DNA of 64,000 bases, taken from assembly GCA_019096195.1 (NCBI GenBank), contig JAGTXK010000091.1:496001-560000 (forward strand), given 5' to 3'. The notes below the pieces were generated by a model. That model saw nothing but the letters and a program-made list of their open reading frames with translations, was not told where the DNA came from and made no database searches. Made by a program: the position numbers and the translations under genes. Numbering within the stretch: the stretch's first letter is position 1; each line of letters opens with the position of its first letter. The DNA is from Boletus sp. NGJ (taxonomy: Eukaryota; Basidiomycota; Agaricomycetes; Boletales; Boletaceae). Shown here piece by piece: positions 1 to 11,103 of the stretch.

Positions 1-458
1 TCGTCTGGACCGAAAGATCGAAATTCCACATCCCAACGAGCAGGCGCGGTTGGAGATCTTAAAAATCCATGCTCAACCAGTAAACAAGAGTGGGGAAATC
101 GATTACGAGGCTACAGTGAAGGTCCGTGCTTCTGTTGGATAAGTATAGAGACACCGAGTATACAGACGCTGGGCTTTTGCAGCTCACGGACGGCTTCAAC
201 GGTGCTGATTTACGGAATGTCGTTACAGAAGCGGGGATGTTTGCCATTCGTGATGATCGGTACGTTCTCCCACGTCGGTGCTTCATTTACTGATCACGAC
301 TTCACCAGCGAGTACATTGTCCAAGAGGATCTCACCAAAGCTGCACGCAAGGTCAGCGATGCCAAGAAACACGAGAGTACGTTACTTCCAACCACTCTCG
401 ATTTCGACGTTCTGAAAAATCTATCTCTTACTCAGCCAAATTGGAGTATTCTGCATAG
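1..458 (+). CDS. RPT4: 26S proteasome regulatory subunit RPT4 (AAA ATPase), 3' part
   Basis: C-terminal part of a proteasome base ATPase that helps unfold substrates and open the 20S gate; the gene is cut by the left edge of the window. The reading starts at [19 protein letters not shown], continues through [20 protein letters not shown] (the AAA C-terminal helical subdomain) and ends KKHETKLEYSA. Three introns fit: 122-182, 260-308 and 377-435, each GT-AG and phase-consistent; the last leaves a tiny final exon, so stop TAG is at 456-458. The residues after the second region of homology ([11 protein letters not shown]) match Rpt4/PSMC6 better than the other five Rpt subunits from family knowledge. 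The following gene lies 263 bp downstream on the same strand. Confidence 0.9.
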
Positions 459-721
459 ATTTGTTCATCCACGCATGTATCATACCGAATCGTACATACA
501 TTTTTTTGTCTATTTGACCAAGGTGCCACCTGAGGTTTGATTACCTAAGCGAATACTGGTCAAAGTCCAACTCCAGACTGCAGGAATGTATTCCAAGGGT
601 CTTACGCATCTGCGTCAAGTCGACGACTGTTCCTTTATCCACAACATTGTTTTCTTCGCGAGGACTCTAGTCACCCAAACAACAACTTTGTAACGGTGAG
701 TCCTTGCACGTTTCAACAATT

Positions 722-3556
722 ATGGGTCGAAGAAAACGCCAATTTCTCGACGATGGTGGCTCCGACTCGGATGCTTCTGAGGGTTCAGGAGCCGACTTTC
801 AACTAAACGACGATGACCCGACCGCGATGGATGAGCGCACGCTTTTCGAGGACCCCTACCGGCACAAGCGACGGCGAGGGAATGAGAAAGAAGAAGCTAT
901 GTATGGCGTGTTTGGGGATGACAGTGATGATGAAAGATACGATCGGAAGGGTGGTGCAGGGCAAAAGAAAACCGACTGGACAAAGGCCCCTGCGTTTGTA
1001 TCAGGAGACAAGGTCGAATTGAAGACGGAAACGGACGATGTGGAGGCGGAAGATGAAGCGGAAGATGAAGCAGCTGAAGGGACGAATGACGAGGTTCGGG
1101 ATGAGGCGGTCGATGGGACAGATGCTGAAGAAGGAATGTCGGACAGTTCGATGGACGATGTTCAGGATGAAGAAGTAGAGGAACCAGACCCACCAATTAT
1201 CGCGCCTGCACCGACGAGACCTGGCCTCGGCGCTTCCACCTTATCTGCTCTGCCCACTTCATTTGGCGCTGCTTCTCGGACACAGCGTGCTTTTCTTCGT
1301 AGCGAGTCTTCATCTGGCCCCAGTTCTCAACGCAGCACTCCCCTTCCCGCCCATGAGCAAGCACACTTCCATAAGATAGGAGGCACCCTAGGTGCGCAAA
1401 TGCTCGCCAAGATGGGTTGGAAAGCGGGTACTGGTCTTGGAACAAGCGGTGAGGGTATCATCATCCCTATCGAGAGTAAGTTGCGGCCGAAGAAGGTGGG
1501 TATCGCCTACAAGGGCTTCAAGGAGAAGACGGAACAATCTAAATTGGAAGCCAGGAGGAGAGGTGAAGTTGTTAGCGACGATGAAGAGCTACCAGCTGCC
1601 GTAAAGAAGGCAAAGGAGGCAAAGGAAAAGCGATCAGATGCGTGGAAGCAACCAAGGAAGGTTAAGACTAGAGTTGAGCACAAGACATACGAACAGATCG
1701 TGGCAGAAGCTGGGCAAGAACCATCAGCTCCAAGTGTTGGACCAATCATTGATGCTACTGGACGGGAGGTCAGTCTCAAAATTATTTGACTCCTCTCTTT
1801 TACTGACGTACATGCTCTTAGCCGCGCGAGCTGGCTTCATTGGCCGAGATTTCCATTGCATCGTGGACACCCTCGACAGACCCGACTCGAATACCAGAAG
1901 TTCGACATAATCTACGACTCATCGCAACCGCCTGCAAGACAGATCTTGATGGTCTGGCGCGTGAGGCCAAGGCCCTTGAAGATCGTAAACGCTTTATTTC
2001 TGAAGAAGACGCTCGACTACGGAAGAAAGTTGCCGCCGAGGCCGAGTGTACGCGCTTCTGCAGCTCTCTCGCTCTCCATGAAGAAGTCTGACCATCTCAT
2101 TCGCGTAGTAATTTCACGGCTTCAACAAGTGTCTCTTGTAGTGGACGAGATCAACACCAAATCTAAGGAACTCGCTTCGGTATATGAAGCTACCCTGGAC
2201 GACTTTTCGCCACTTTTCACCAAGCTCCTCCAGTTCCCCACAGAATTTGACAGGTATCGATTAGATGAAATCGTTGTCGCTGCCATTGCTCCAACCGTTC
2301 GACTGATGATAGCACAGTGGAATCCCCTCCTCGACCCATCCACACTCGTTTCCACGTTCCGCACTTGGAAGCAAGCTCTTAAAATTAATTTCATCGACCA
2401 GTCCTCGCAAACCCAAGTCAGCTTCCACGGAGCTGGGGCTGTTGTTCCGCCTCCCGTCGTTGAGCAACCTATGACACCGTTTGAATCACTTCTTTGGACT
2501 GTCTGGCTTCCTAAAGTGCGGACGTCCATCAACAACGAATGGGACCCCTGTGATTCGTCGCCTGCGATCAAGCTTTACGAAACTTGGGCTTCCTTCCTCC
2601 CTCCCTTTATACGCGACAATATGCTCGATCAACTCATCCTCCCAAAACTCGCCAAAGCTGTCTCAGAATGGAACTCCAAACGTAGCACTGTCCCTCTTCA
2701 CTCGCTCGTGTTCCCTTGGCTCCCTCATCTTGGTCTACGTGTTGAGAGTGTCCTTGATGACGCACGCAGGAAGGTGAAATCTATGCTGCGCACCTGGGGA
2801 GCAACCGATGGCCTTCCTGAAGACCTTGCCGTATGGCGGGATGTCTTCGGGGGTGCCGAGTGGGACAATGTCTTACTGAAATACGTCGTTCCCAAGCTAG
2901 CGTCCCATCTCCGCGAGGAATTCCGCGTAAACCCGCGTGCACAAGAGATGCGGCCACTCACACAGGTCGTACTTCCTTGGTCTTCCCTCCTCCGAAGCTC
3001 GATCATGAGTCAAATTTTGGAGGCCGAGTTCTTCCCCAAATGGCTCGAGGTGTTGTACATTTGGCTTATCCAACCACGGGTGAGTTTCGAAGAGGTGGCT
3101 CAGTGGTATGCATTCTGGAAGGGTGTTTTCGCGGAGGACATCTTGGCTTTGAAGTGTGTCCAGAAAGGATTCACGAGGGGGTTACAGTTGATGAACGAGG
3201 CGATCGAACTGGGAGTTGATGCGCCCACAAAACTGAGACGTCCTGATGCAAAGGTGGAACTTGCCACCGCTGCCGGGACCAGCAAGGGAGCCACCAAAAG
3301 CGCTAACCTACCCTCTCGCACGCACGAGATCACCTTCCGCTCCATCGTCGAAGAATTTGCTGCAGAGCATAATTTACTGTTCATGCCAACAGGGCGTGCA
3401 CATGAGACATCGCGGATGCCGCTGTTCAGGGTGTCAGGACCAAGTGGTAAGGGGGGAGTTTTGGTTTACGTTCAGGATGATGCGGTGTGGGCCCCTGAAG
3501 GGGATGAATATCGAGCAATCACTCTGGAAGAGATGGTAGTGAGAGCGAACAAATAA
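722..3556 (+). CDS. G-patch splicing factor, TFIP11/Ntr1 (Spp382) family
   Basis: Homologue of TFIP11/Ntr1, which binds and activates the DEAH helicase Prp43 to disassemble the spliceosome after splicing; nuclear. Three exons fit with consistent phase: 722-1768, 1822-2047, 2109-3556, giving about 906 aa. The N-terminus (MGRRKRQFLDDGGSDSD) is the acidic TIP N-terminal region. A G-patch lies at about residues 220-262 (core AKMGWKAGTGLGTSGEG), followed by KPKKVGIAYKGFKE-like sequence typical of the family. The remainder is the long helical GCFC domain, ending VYVQDDAVWAPEGDEY. The ATG at 722 is preferred over an in-frame TTG at 704. A strongly acidic Glu/Asp stretch sits at about residues 100-155. 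Family assignment is secure; the symbol is left open because names differ between fungi. Confidence 0.92.
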
Positions 3557-4301
3557 ATTATCATGTAGCTATACTCGTCACCCTTACAATTTCGCCCGGG
3601 ATTGAAGATTGAAGATTGAAGTAGAAATAATTGATCAACTTACGAAGTTCCATCGTTTTGGTGGCGATTGTCAAACGTGTACCACTCATGTCGGTCGATG
3701 TAGTTCAACTCAGTGACTAGCTATGGATACAAGGAGATGTGATTCACTCCGCAAGTTCCCATAATGGTGTGTTAGCAAAGACGGTTTCTCTGTAATATCG
3801 TGCTTGAAATAGTGATGGAATACAGACGGCGAACATGCAGATGGGTCAAGGAATTGGAGGGTCGTCTCTCTCTCTCCCTTTTCTCTTGCTTCAGCCAAGT
3901 ATGATGATCGCCGAGGCCAGATTTGTAGGTTTGCACATATTGATAAAACCGACAGTCCGTACAAACATGCTTAAGTCCTCAACTCCTGTTCTGCCTCGGG
4001 ATTTGTGACGTATACGGGGAACGCTCGAGGCATCATGACCGGACATGAATTCACGTTTTAGCTCGTACGCTGTGGTTATCCATTCGATATCTGCGATGGT
4101 GGGCAGGTAAATCATATCAGAATCTGGTCAGATCTGGTCGGACCACAATCGATCGGGATGGTATGTCATCTATAATAAGGGTGATAAGATATGTGTGTGG
4201 CCATGAGTGGTGAGTAGTTGAATGTGCGACAAATAATGTAAGTGGATGTGAATGGATGCTGCAGCCTGAATGAGATGAATGTTCATAGGCATCGACGGTG
4301 G
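3557..4301. other. Convergent spacer between TFIP11-like gene and TIM44
   Basis: 745 bp between two 3' ends. It holds an exact three-copy 7-bp tandem repeat (ATTGAAG, 3601-3621). Short open frames of 75-84 codons on the minus strand (3710-3964, 3891-4115) show no recognisable domain or splice-linked extension. I see no gene I can support here; it is most likely 3' UTR sequence of both neighbours. Confidence 0.6.
3601..3621. repeat. Short tandem repeat (ATTGAAG)x3
   Basis: Three exact, adjacent copies of a 7-bp unit lie 45 bp after the stop codon of the TFIP11-like gene, probably in its 3' UTR. Too short to assign a role. Confidence 0.8.
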
Positions 4302-5977
4302 CTACAGGTATGCTCTTGCAGATCTGCGCGCCATCTGCGAGGTTCAAACAGTAAGCATTCGTCGGCACCATCCTTGGCACACAGAAAGGACATTACCTCA
4401 ATGACCTTCCACCCTCCAGTAATCTCATCCGACATCTCTTCCGCTACACGCGTAATCACAGCCGCGTAGGTGCACTGTTCCACACGGTTCTCAGCTCCAA
4501 CTACAACCTCTCGCGAGACGGCGTTTCTGAACAACAACACTTCCTGAGTAGCAAATGTGACGACAAACACCGGAATGGAATTCTCGAGGATTTTCCCATC
4601 CGATACCTGGTACTAAGTTAGAAATGATCAATCAGAGGCAAGTTGATGGCTTACATCGACTTGTCGTATATCAAGAACTTTGCTATCACTGATAAGTCCC
4701 TGACGAAGGTACTGCTCCATCGTTGCCCACAGTACGTTGTATGTCTGCTCGTAGTGGTAACGATCCAGTAACCCATATGTTCGAAATACCCAATGTACTT
4801 ACGGCTTCAGAACACCATCTCGTCAATGCTTCCCGGTCGGCGGACAGATATGCATCGACAACTTCCGGGACGATGTATTCCCTCAGTTCTCTTTCGAACG
4901 CTTCGCGTGAAAAGGATGGGTCAAGACCTCTCATCATGCGTGTCACTTGTGCCACCTCATTCTCTTCGAACCAAGAACCAATCGTCGACGTCACGGCACG
5001 CATCGGGGTGACCAAAGGAGACTCCGAATCTTGGTAAGCAGAATGTAGAGCAGATATTCGCTGCATGACAGGATTGGTAGTCTTGAAGTTCTCCCATGCT
5101 TCCTGTCTGGCAGAGGGTTTCACGAAGACGAGTGCTTGGCCAGATCTAGAGAAGCGCGCTAAGAAGAAGCAAGAGTGTGCATAGAACGAAAGCTTACTCA
5201 GGGTTCTCCGAGACGCCACGTCGTGCGGAAAGTCCAGCTTTTTCGAGACGTTTTTGTCGCCGTAGCCTGCGAACCTCCTTGTCCTCAAAGCCAGCGTGCT
5301 TGGCAGAGCCAGAGTCGTCGAGTGCGTCGACCAGAGTCTCTGCTAGAGTTTTGTAGGCAACTGTATTGCGGATAGGTTCGGTCGTATGGGCAATGGTGTT
5401 GGAAAGAGAAGTAGTGGCACGGGATATCTGCGTGGGAGTAGATAAAGTAACGAGAGGTAGGAGATTAGAAATCGACTTACTGCACGCATGACCTCGCTCT
5501 CCTCCATAGTCCTGAGTGCCTCGGAAACGGCATCACCGACCTTGACCCCAGTTTTTTTGAGTTCCTCCGCCGCCGCTCTCAAACGGGGGTTTTCTTTAAT
5601 ACTTGAAGTCAGCTGGAAGAATAGACGTTGAGCAAGACGGAGATTTGTGGAGAGAACTTGGATAGTACCCTCGCACGCTCGTAGACATCTCTGGCGCGTT
5701 TCAAAGCTTCGGAATCCTGGAGCTTGTCTACGTCACCCTGTAGTTGCTTGACATTATCCTGGAGCTCTCTGTTCTTGCGGAGTTCTTCACGAAGGACTTC
5801 GACGAAGGTCTGGAAGGGAGATTTGGGAAGTTCGTTGTGGGAGCGTGAGGTGGCATGAAACGAGCGGGATGGGAGGTATATCCGAAACGGAGGAGGAAAG
5901 AGCGTCGAGGAGGTGTGACGGGGGAGCGGACGTGCACGTTGAGCGACGAGGAAACTTCGGACATGACGACGCAGCAT
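4302..5977 (-). CDS. TIM44: Mitochondrial import inner membrane translocase subunit TIM44
   Basis: Peripheral matrix-side subunit of the TIM23 presequence translocase; it tethers mtHsp70 and Pam16/18 to the channel. Starts at ATG 5977 (MLRRHVRSFLVAQRARPLPR), a basic Arg-rich presequence without acidic residues, followed by LPKSPFQTFVEVLREELRKN and a coiled coil (LQDNVKQLQGDVDKLQDSEAL). The C-terminal Tim44 domain includes SADREALTRWCSEA, TYNVLWATMEQYLRQG and VEQCTYAAVITRVAEEMSDE, ending GGWKVIE plus MARRSARAYL, with the last ten codons on a separate exon; stop TAG at 4302-4304. Six short GT-AG introns fit. The gene lies only 97 bp downstream of the alcohol oxidase stop on the same strand, so its promoter must be short; a TCACGTGA palindrome sits at 6049-6056. 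Confidence 0.93.
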
Positions 5978-6048
5978 CACAAAGTCAACGCTCAAGACAA
6001 GGAAAAATTCATTTAACACACTAGCTAATTACAATTACAGCTTAGCAG

Positions 6049-6056
6049 TCACGTGA
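6049..6056. promoter_or_regulatory. TCACGTGA E-box upstream of TIM44
   Basis: Perfect 8-bp palindrome containing CACGTG, about 72 bp upstream of the TIM44 ATG and in the 97-bp gap after the alcohol oxidase stop. CACGTG is the core site of bHLH factors such as yeast Cbf1. Function is inferred from position only. Confidence 0.4.
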
Positions 6057-6074
6057 AATCACTTAGAGGTCAGT

Positions 6075-9000
6075 TCAACGAACTTGCTGCGTAGCAGGAA
6101 CACCCCTCGGGATAGGTGCATGTGGAACAGGTGCGTGCGGTGTCCTGACTTTGATGCCTGTGGAGAGTATGAGAAGATCAAGTGTGTCGTCAGTTTGCGG
6201 ATGCTCACCGAGATCTTCACAAAGGAGGTCAGCTCCCTTCTCGCCGACCAACAGGGCAGAAGAATAGGTGTTCGTGCCGAGGTTGTCCTGCTCGTGGATG
6301 AGTACTGTAGGACTCGCGAATAAAGGACAGCAAACGTACAGGGCAGATACTCAAGTCGACACACTTCAAGTTCTGGGTGCCTGGAGTGCAACGGATAAGA
6401 TGACCAAATTTTGCGACAACGTTCATTTTGGCACAACTTACCATAGACATTGAGACGTGCGTCAACGACACCACCTTCCTCGCGAGGTTTCATAGCTGGG
6501 GGAAAGCATTAGATTACAGTGCTAGCCATGAAGAAAAAAGCCTTACCGCAAGTACCCAGACTGTGCCAGGTGGTCTCGACGTGGTCTAGCAGCATATTAG
6601 GGCTTCCATGCCATAGCATATCAAAAAATATGGACGCACCGGAAATCCAGTTGTCGATGGCCTCATCGTCCTCTTTGGAGTATTCGATATCATCGTGGAC
6701 TTTGTGAGGGTCATACGGTTCGCTGGGTTTGTGCCATGTGCCCATGTGAATACCGACAGTGAAGCCGTCAGGCAGCAGTTGCTTCGCGGTCTTGATGTCA
6801 ATGTCTTTCGCTGCCGCAGGAGAGGCGGGATGGAAGTGAGGATGATGCGAAGTAAGCTCGCCACGGAAGGCTATATCACTCGCCGTCAAAAAAGTTTTCA
6901 AAAAGAATTTATAACGCCCACCATCCATGCGACGGGCCACTTCGCGAGTCTTCTTGTAACTCCAGCGGATAGGAGCGAAATCAGCCTTGTTATTCATGAA
7001 ACCACTGTCGAAGTAAGGCTCGACATAAGGGTTGGGAGATGCGATGTGGATCTGTCGAGCAGCCGTTGAGAAATCGCGTCTACGTACATGGCATTCACTT
7101 ACTTTTCCGCGACTGGCAGGGTATTCCTTGTGGTAGGTAGATGAGTACTCAGAAGATACCTAAATGCGTAATTCATACCAAGTATTGGAACCTGCATAGC
7201 ACAGTTAGCCGTCGAGTCCTTAGAAACCCCACTCATCGGCACTTACATGGTGATATACTTCCCAGGGGGAAGCAACGAGTGGTCAGCATAGGCTGTCATA
7301 GTAGAATGAGACAGGTTGGGGCGGGCTTAGGAAAAGCGAAATAAAGCAAACCTCCGGAGACAATGGATCCGAACCTGTATGCTGATGCTTAAAACACACG
7401 GACCACTCAGGGATTCTCATACTCACATGAGGGGTTTGTCAGGCTTGTCCTTGAAGTATCTGTCCCAGAGAGCATTGAACTCGGGACCCATTTCTTTGAG
7501 CTCTTCCTCAGAAGGGCGAATCTGAATCCCGGAATTAACTCGTTTTTTCTCGGATAGGACACCGTTGATAGCCAACCTTGAACCCAGCATCGATAGCATT
7601 GGAGGACAAGCGTGCCTTCTCAGGACTTATCTCCCATTCGGCGAAGAGCTAGAGGTCAAGTTAGTTTGTGTAGTAAAGGTAGACGGACGTTCGCATTACC
7701 TCCTTTTGTGCCTTCTCGTCACCGCGTAAGAAGTCATCAAGAGTAGTGCTCTCGTTGGAGACGCGGTAGACTGTTGGTATTATCAGTGTGTACAGCAAAT
7801 GCAAGAGGAGACAAGATGATCATCACCCGACAATGTCGTGTAGTGGTCCTGGTACTCCTCGCTGTTCGTCGCAGGTGGCCTCAGAACTGAGTCTCAAATC
7901 TTTACGCCGCAGGTCACTTACCCAACGCCAGGAAGGTCGCTGACAAGGTTGATGTTAAGTTGCCTCAACAAGTTTGCTGAGCCAACACCAGAGCGCTCGA
8001 GGATCTGGAAGTATGATCGCATGAGCCCGCAAAACGTTCGTTTCATTGGTCTGGATATACCTGAGGTGTTCCAAGAGTACCAGAGCTAAGAACGACGTAT
8101 TTTCGGGCTCGCACCTATCGACGGACTCAGTGTCAGGAATGCATAGAATGCATACCCAGAAATAACACTCACAATTGTTTCCTGGACTCCAGCATTATTG
8201 GCACGGTTCCTTGAGGGGACGTAGGCTACTCCAACAGCCTTGGTACCCTCAAAGATGACACGCGAAACGCGAGCGTTGGTTCGCAAGTAGAGATTGGACT
8301 GGGCGTCCATAACGCTGTGTACATATGCTATCGTGGAGCTCTAGTGTGATTGTCCTACAGATAACGGACTAGCCTCACCAGTTGCGGCATCACTGCGGCG
8401 ACCAGTGTGTCGGTTGATGTACTTGGCCCATATCTCAGCACCATGGCTAGTATTGAGATCTATTCACGTCAGTGTCTGACCTTCGGTGTGAGGCATTAGG
8501 TATCACCTTGAATGTCATCTGACAACAAATGATGAGACAAGGGATATACCTGGTTAATGGGACCTTGCTTACCACTAAATGGAACGCCGATAGCGTGCGC
8601 AGCACGCAGGAAATCTTGGGCAAGCTGAGTGACTTGGCCTCCGTTGCTGATGGCAATCGGGCCATCGTATCCATGCGTATCATTGTTTGACGGCTTCTGG
8701 TAGTTCTCGAGCTAAAAAGGGTAGCGAGTAAGAGTATGTCCCTCTTATACTCGATCCAGCATGCATACCCGCTTCATCAGTGGGAGTAGATCTGAAGGAG
8801 TAATCAGTTATTGTCCAGCACCCAGCACAATGAGCCCACCCTTAGCGGCCCAACCAGGAGTCGTAAAGTCGTCTGCGTATAAATTGTTACACATCAGCAA
8901 TCAGACGATATTCTTGATAACCAACCCCAGTCAGAAGCAGAGGCCTGTCATCGGCATGTTAGAACTCCACGGGGATATAGACTGATGGAAAACTTACTCT

Positions 9001-9702
9001 TGTATACATCTGGGAAAAGAGAATAATACCCAAAAAAACAAAAAAATTGTTGAATAATGAATCATACCTGGAAGTTGATGCTGGAAGGGTTGTTGGTCAA
9101 TAGAAATAGCAATCAACGGCGTTGTACACTGACCTACTACCACCACCTTTAAGGAAAAGGTGCGAAAACTATAAGCAATCAATTTATCTTGACTCGATTG
9201 TGTCTTACCCAGGATGTTGGCACATCTGCACTAGACGTCAGTATCACAGCCAAAAGCGCAGACACAAAGAACCAGAGCTTACGGGACAATACTTTGCCTT
9301 CCTCTGAGGTAAGGCGAAGGCTGAGAGTCGACATAGAAAGTGGCCTTGTCATTTCTGCAGTAGCCGTTAATTTCACCAGTATCAAGAGACTCCATGGCTA
9401 CATACATGCCGTCTTGTTGCATGTTCTTGACATAGATGCCAGGCCTATATACCCAAGGATCATCGCGGTTGTTGGCTCCCGCTATCAAACAAGCAATGAG
9501 GCGATGGTCATGTTCCTAGCAAGCAGTCTGACCTTCGATAAGCATGACCTTGAGGTTTGGGTCAGCGTATGCCAGCCGTCCAGCAACAACGCTGCCTGCG
9601 GGGCCACCACTACAATCACGAGTCAGAAAGACGTCGAGCGAGACACATTGCATGGCGTCCTCACCCGCAAACGATGACATCAACTTCTTGTGGATGAACC
9701 AT
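6075..9702 (-). CDS. Alcohol (methanol) oxidase, GMC oxidoreductase family
   Basis: FAD-dependent oxidase of the glucose-methanol-choline superfamily; it oxidises short primary alcohols to aldehydes and releases H2O2. ATG at 9702 gives MVHPQEVDVIVC, with the Rossmann FAD motif CGGGPAGSVVAGRLA completed across the first intron. Next come DPNLKVMLIEAGANNRDDPW, RGRQSIVPCANILGGGSSIN and, near the C-terminus, the catalytic-His block TTWHSLGTC and DARLNVYG. Stop TGA at 6075-6077. The gene is split by well over a dozen small introns, so exons are often only 30-120 bp. The C-terminus (RGVPATQQVR) has no SKL- or ARF-like peroxisomal signal, unlike methylotrophic yeast enzymes. In wood-decay basidiomycetes this family is linked to extracellular H2O2 from lignin-derived methanol; that role here is inference. 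Exact exon structure was not fully resolved. Confidence 0.9.
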
Positions 9703-9762
9703 GGTGATCAAGCGTCCAAGGGAGCAACTCGTCTGGAGACTTGGGGGTGATCCAGAGGGGTC

Positions 9763-9768
9763 TTTATA
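9763..9768 (-). promoter_or_regulatory. TATA box of the alcohol oxidase gene
   Basis: TATAAA on the minus strand about 60 bp upstream of the start codon at 9702, a plausible distance for a short fungal 5' UTR. A clear TATA box is often associated with strongly regulated fungal genes, which fits an inducible oxidase. Confidence 0.55.
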
Positions 9769-10401
9769 CCCTTCAACATAACAAACCAAAAGCGGGGTTT
9801 CATGTGGCTTACACCAAAAACTTACAGAGTGTCCCAGGTGAAGGATCAGATGATTCGAATGCTGTTACTTTTTGGAGTAGTGTGAAATATGAGTCCGCAC
9901 GAAGCCGGGCGGAGACAGGGGCCACTGTTGGGGATGTCATCATATTCCACGACTCGGCTACCACGGGTTCCAGGAGTTGGGGGCTAGCTTCACATGGATG
10001 ATAAGCTCCGGGAAATGAAATGGCTTGTGGGTATAAGTCGACGAAGCGATCTTCGCCTTCTTAGCATCGCGAGGCGAGTCTCCCGGTCTCTGGAGATGGT
10101 CCATGAGCATCGAGATCAAGTACGATTCCGATTTCCACCAGATTATAACTGCCTTGAAGAAGACGATCGATGGCTGGCAAACCTCTCGGAAGCTGATGGG
10201 ACGCGCATGAACACCCCACAGTTAAATTTGTGCTGTGCGGTAGCCACTTTCGTAAAAGATCTTCCGCCTAAGAATTTTGATGTGCTTATAACGTCGTCGG
10301 TTCCTGTGGGTGAAAGTGCGATTCTTGTCGGGGCCAATGGTACCCAAGCCACTGGGTTATTCGACAACTTGTGACCCTACCAGAAGTCGGTCAATTACCA
10401 G

Positions 10402-10441
10402 ATGGAACAAATAACACCAGAATGGAACAAATACCACACGA
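10402..10441. repeat. Imperfect tandem 20-bp repeat in the alcohol oxidase upstream region
   Basis: Two adjacent 20-bp units, both starting ATGGAACAAATA and differing at about four positions afterwards, about 700 bp upstream of the oxidase start. Possible activator site or chance duplication. Confidence 0.6.
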
Positions 10442-11103
10442 CATATGTTCACTTACTGCCTCGCATTAGGCGGCGACGCGCGAGTGTTAACTTGAGGTAC
10501 TTACTCAGTAACATCCCACAGGGACCACCGTGTGAGTGACCGATTCAGTGCCTTGGTGGTCAATTTTGGTCAGGTTGCTCCAGCTACTAGTCCCAGGCGG
10601 GTTTAGTCTCAGAGATGGATCCATAGCTTGGCTACCGGTGAGGTTCGCACCGTTAAATCATGAGAGCTCTAAGAGAGTAGGGAGCGCGGAACTTCTGAAT
10701 GGCAAAATAGACGAAAACTTGCTACCCCTCTAGTACTACTAGGCTGGCGCGAGAACACAGCCATCTTTGTTGAGTGTGCTTGACGGGTGTAGTCGCATCA
10801 GAGTCAGCCTCTGCGACGAGACGTGAATCTGACTCGGAAGCGAGGTTACTCACCTGAACTTGCACACCAACATCCTGTGAGTGAAGGCGGAAGAAAGCAC
10901 AATCGACTGGTTATTATTATGGTCAAGTTGGACTGCACTGGCAGCAGTGATGCTATTCCTACGAAATCACAACAGATGTACGATCTAACTATACATGAGT
11001 CACCCCCTCCACCACAAGTTGTCTCCAGTCCAGCGGAGAATGAGACTCGAGGTACAATACATTAGTCGCTCGAAGACGCCCCGCGTGCATCATCCAGACC
11101 AGT

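Larger units (their letters stand above)
9703..11103. other. 1.4-kb upstream region of alcohol oxidase; no gene recognised
   Basis: The longest gene-free stretch in the window, bounded by the alcohol oxidase start and the ROM2 stop (both minus strand). The longest open frame (9994-10374, plus, 126 codons) has no recognisable domain, no linked exons and no family resemblance, so I do not call it a gene. The region contains the TATA box at 9763-9768 and an imperfect direct repeat at 10402-10441. It is most likely an extended promoter plus the ROM2 3' UTR. Confidence 0.6.

Noticed and set aside
3891-4115. 75-codon minus-strand frame after TIM44 (MIYLPTIADIEWITTAYELK)
   Set aside because: No domain, no linked exons and it lies in the likely 3' UTR of TIM44; length is within chance.
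9994-10374. 126-codon plus-strand frame upstream of alcohol oxidase
   Set aside because: No recognisable family, composition or splice support; probably promoter sequence.
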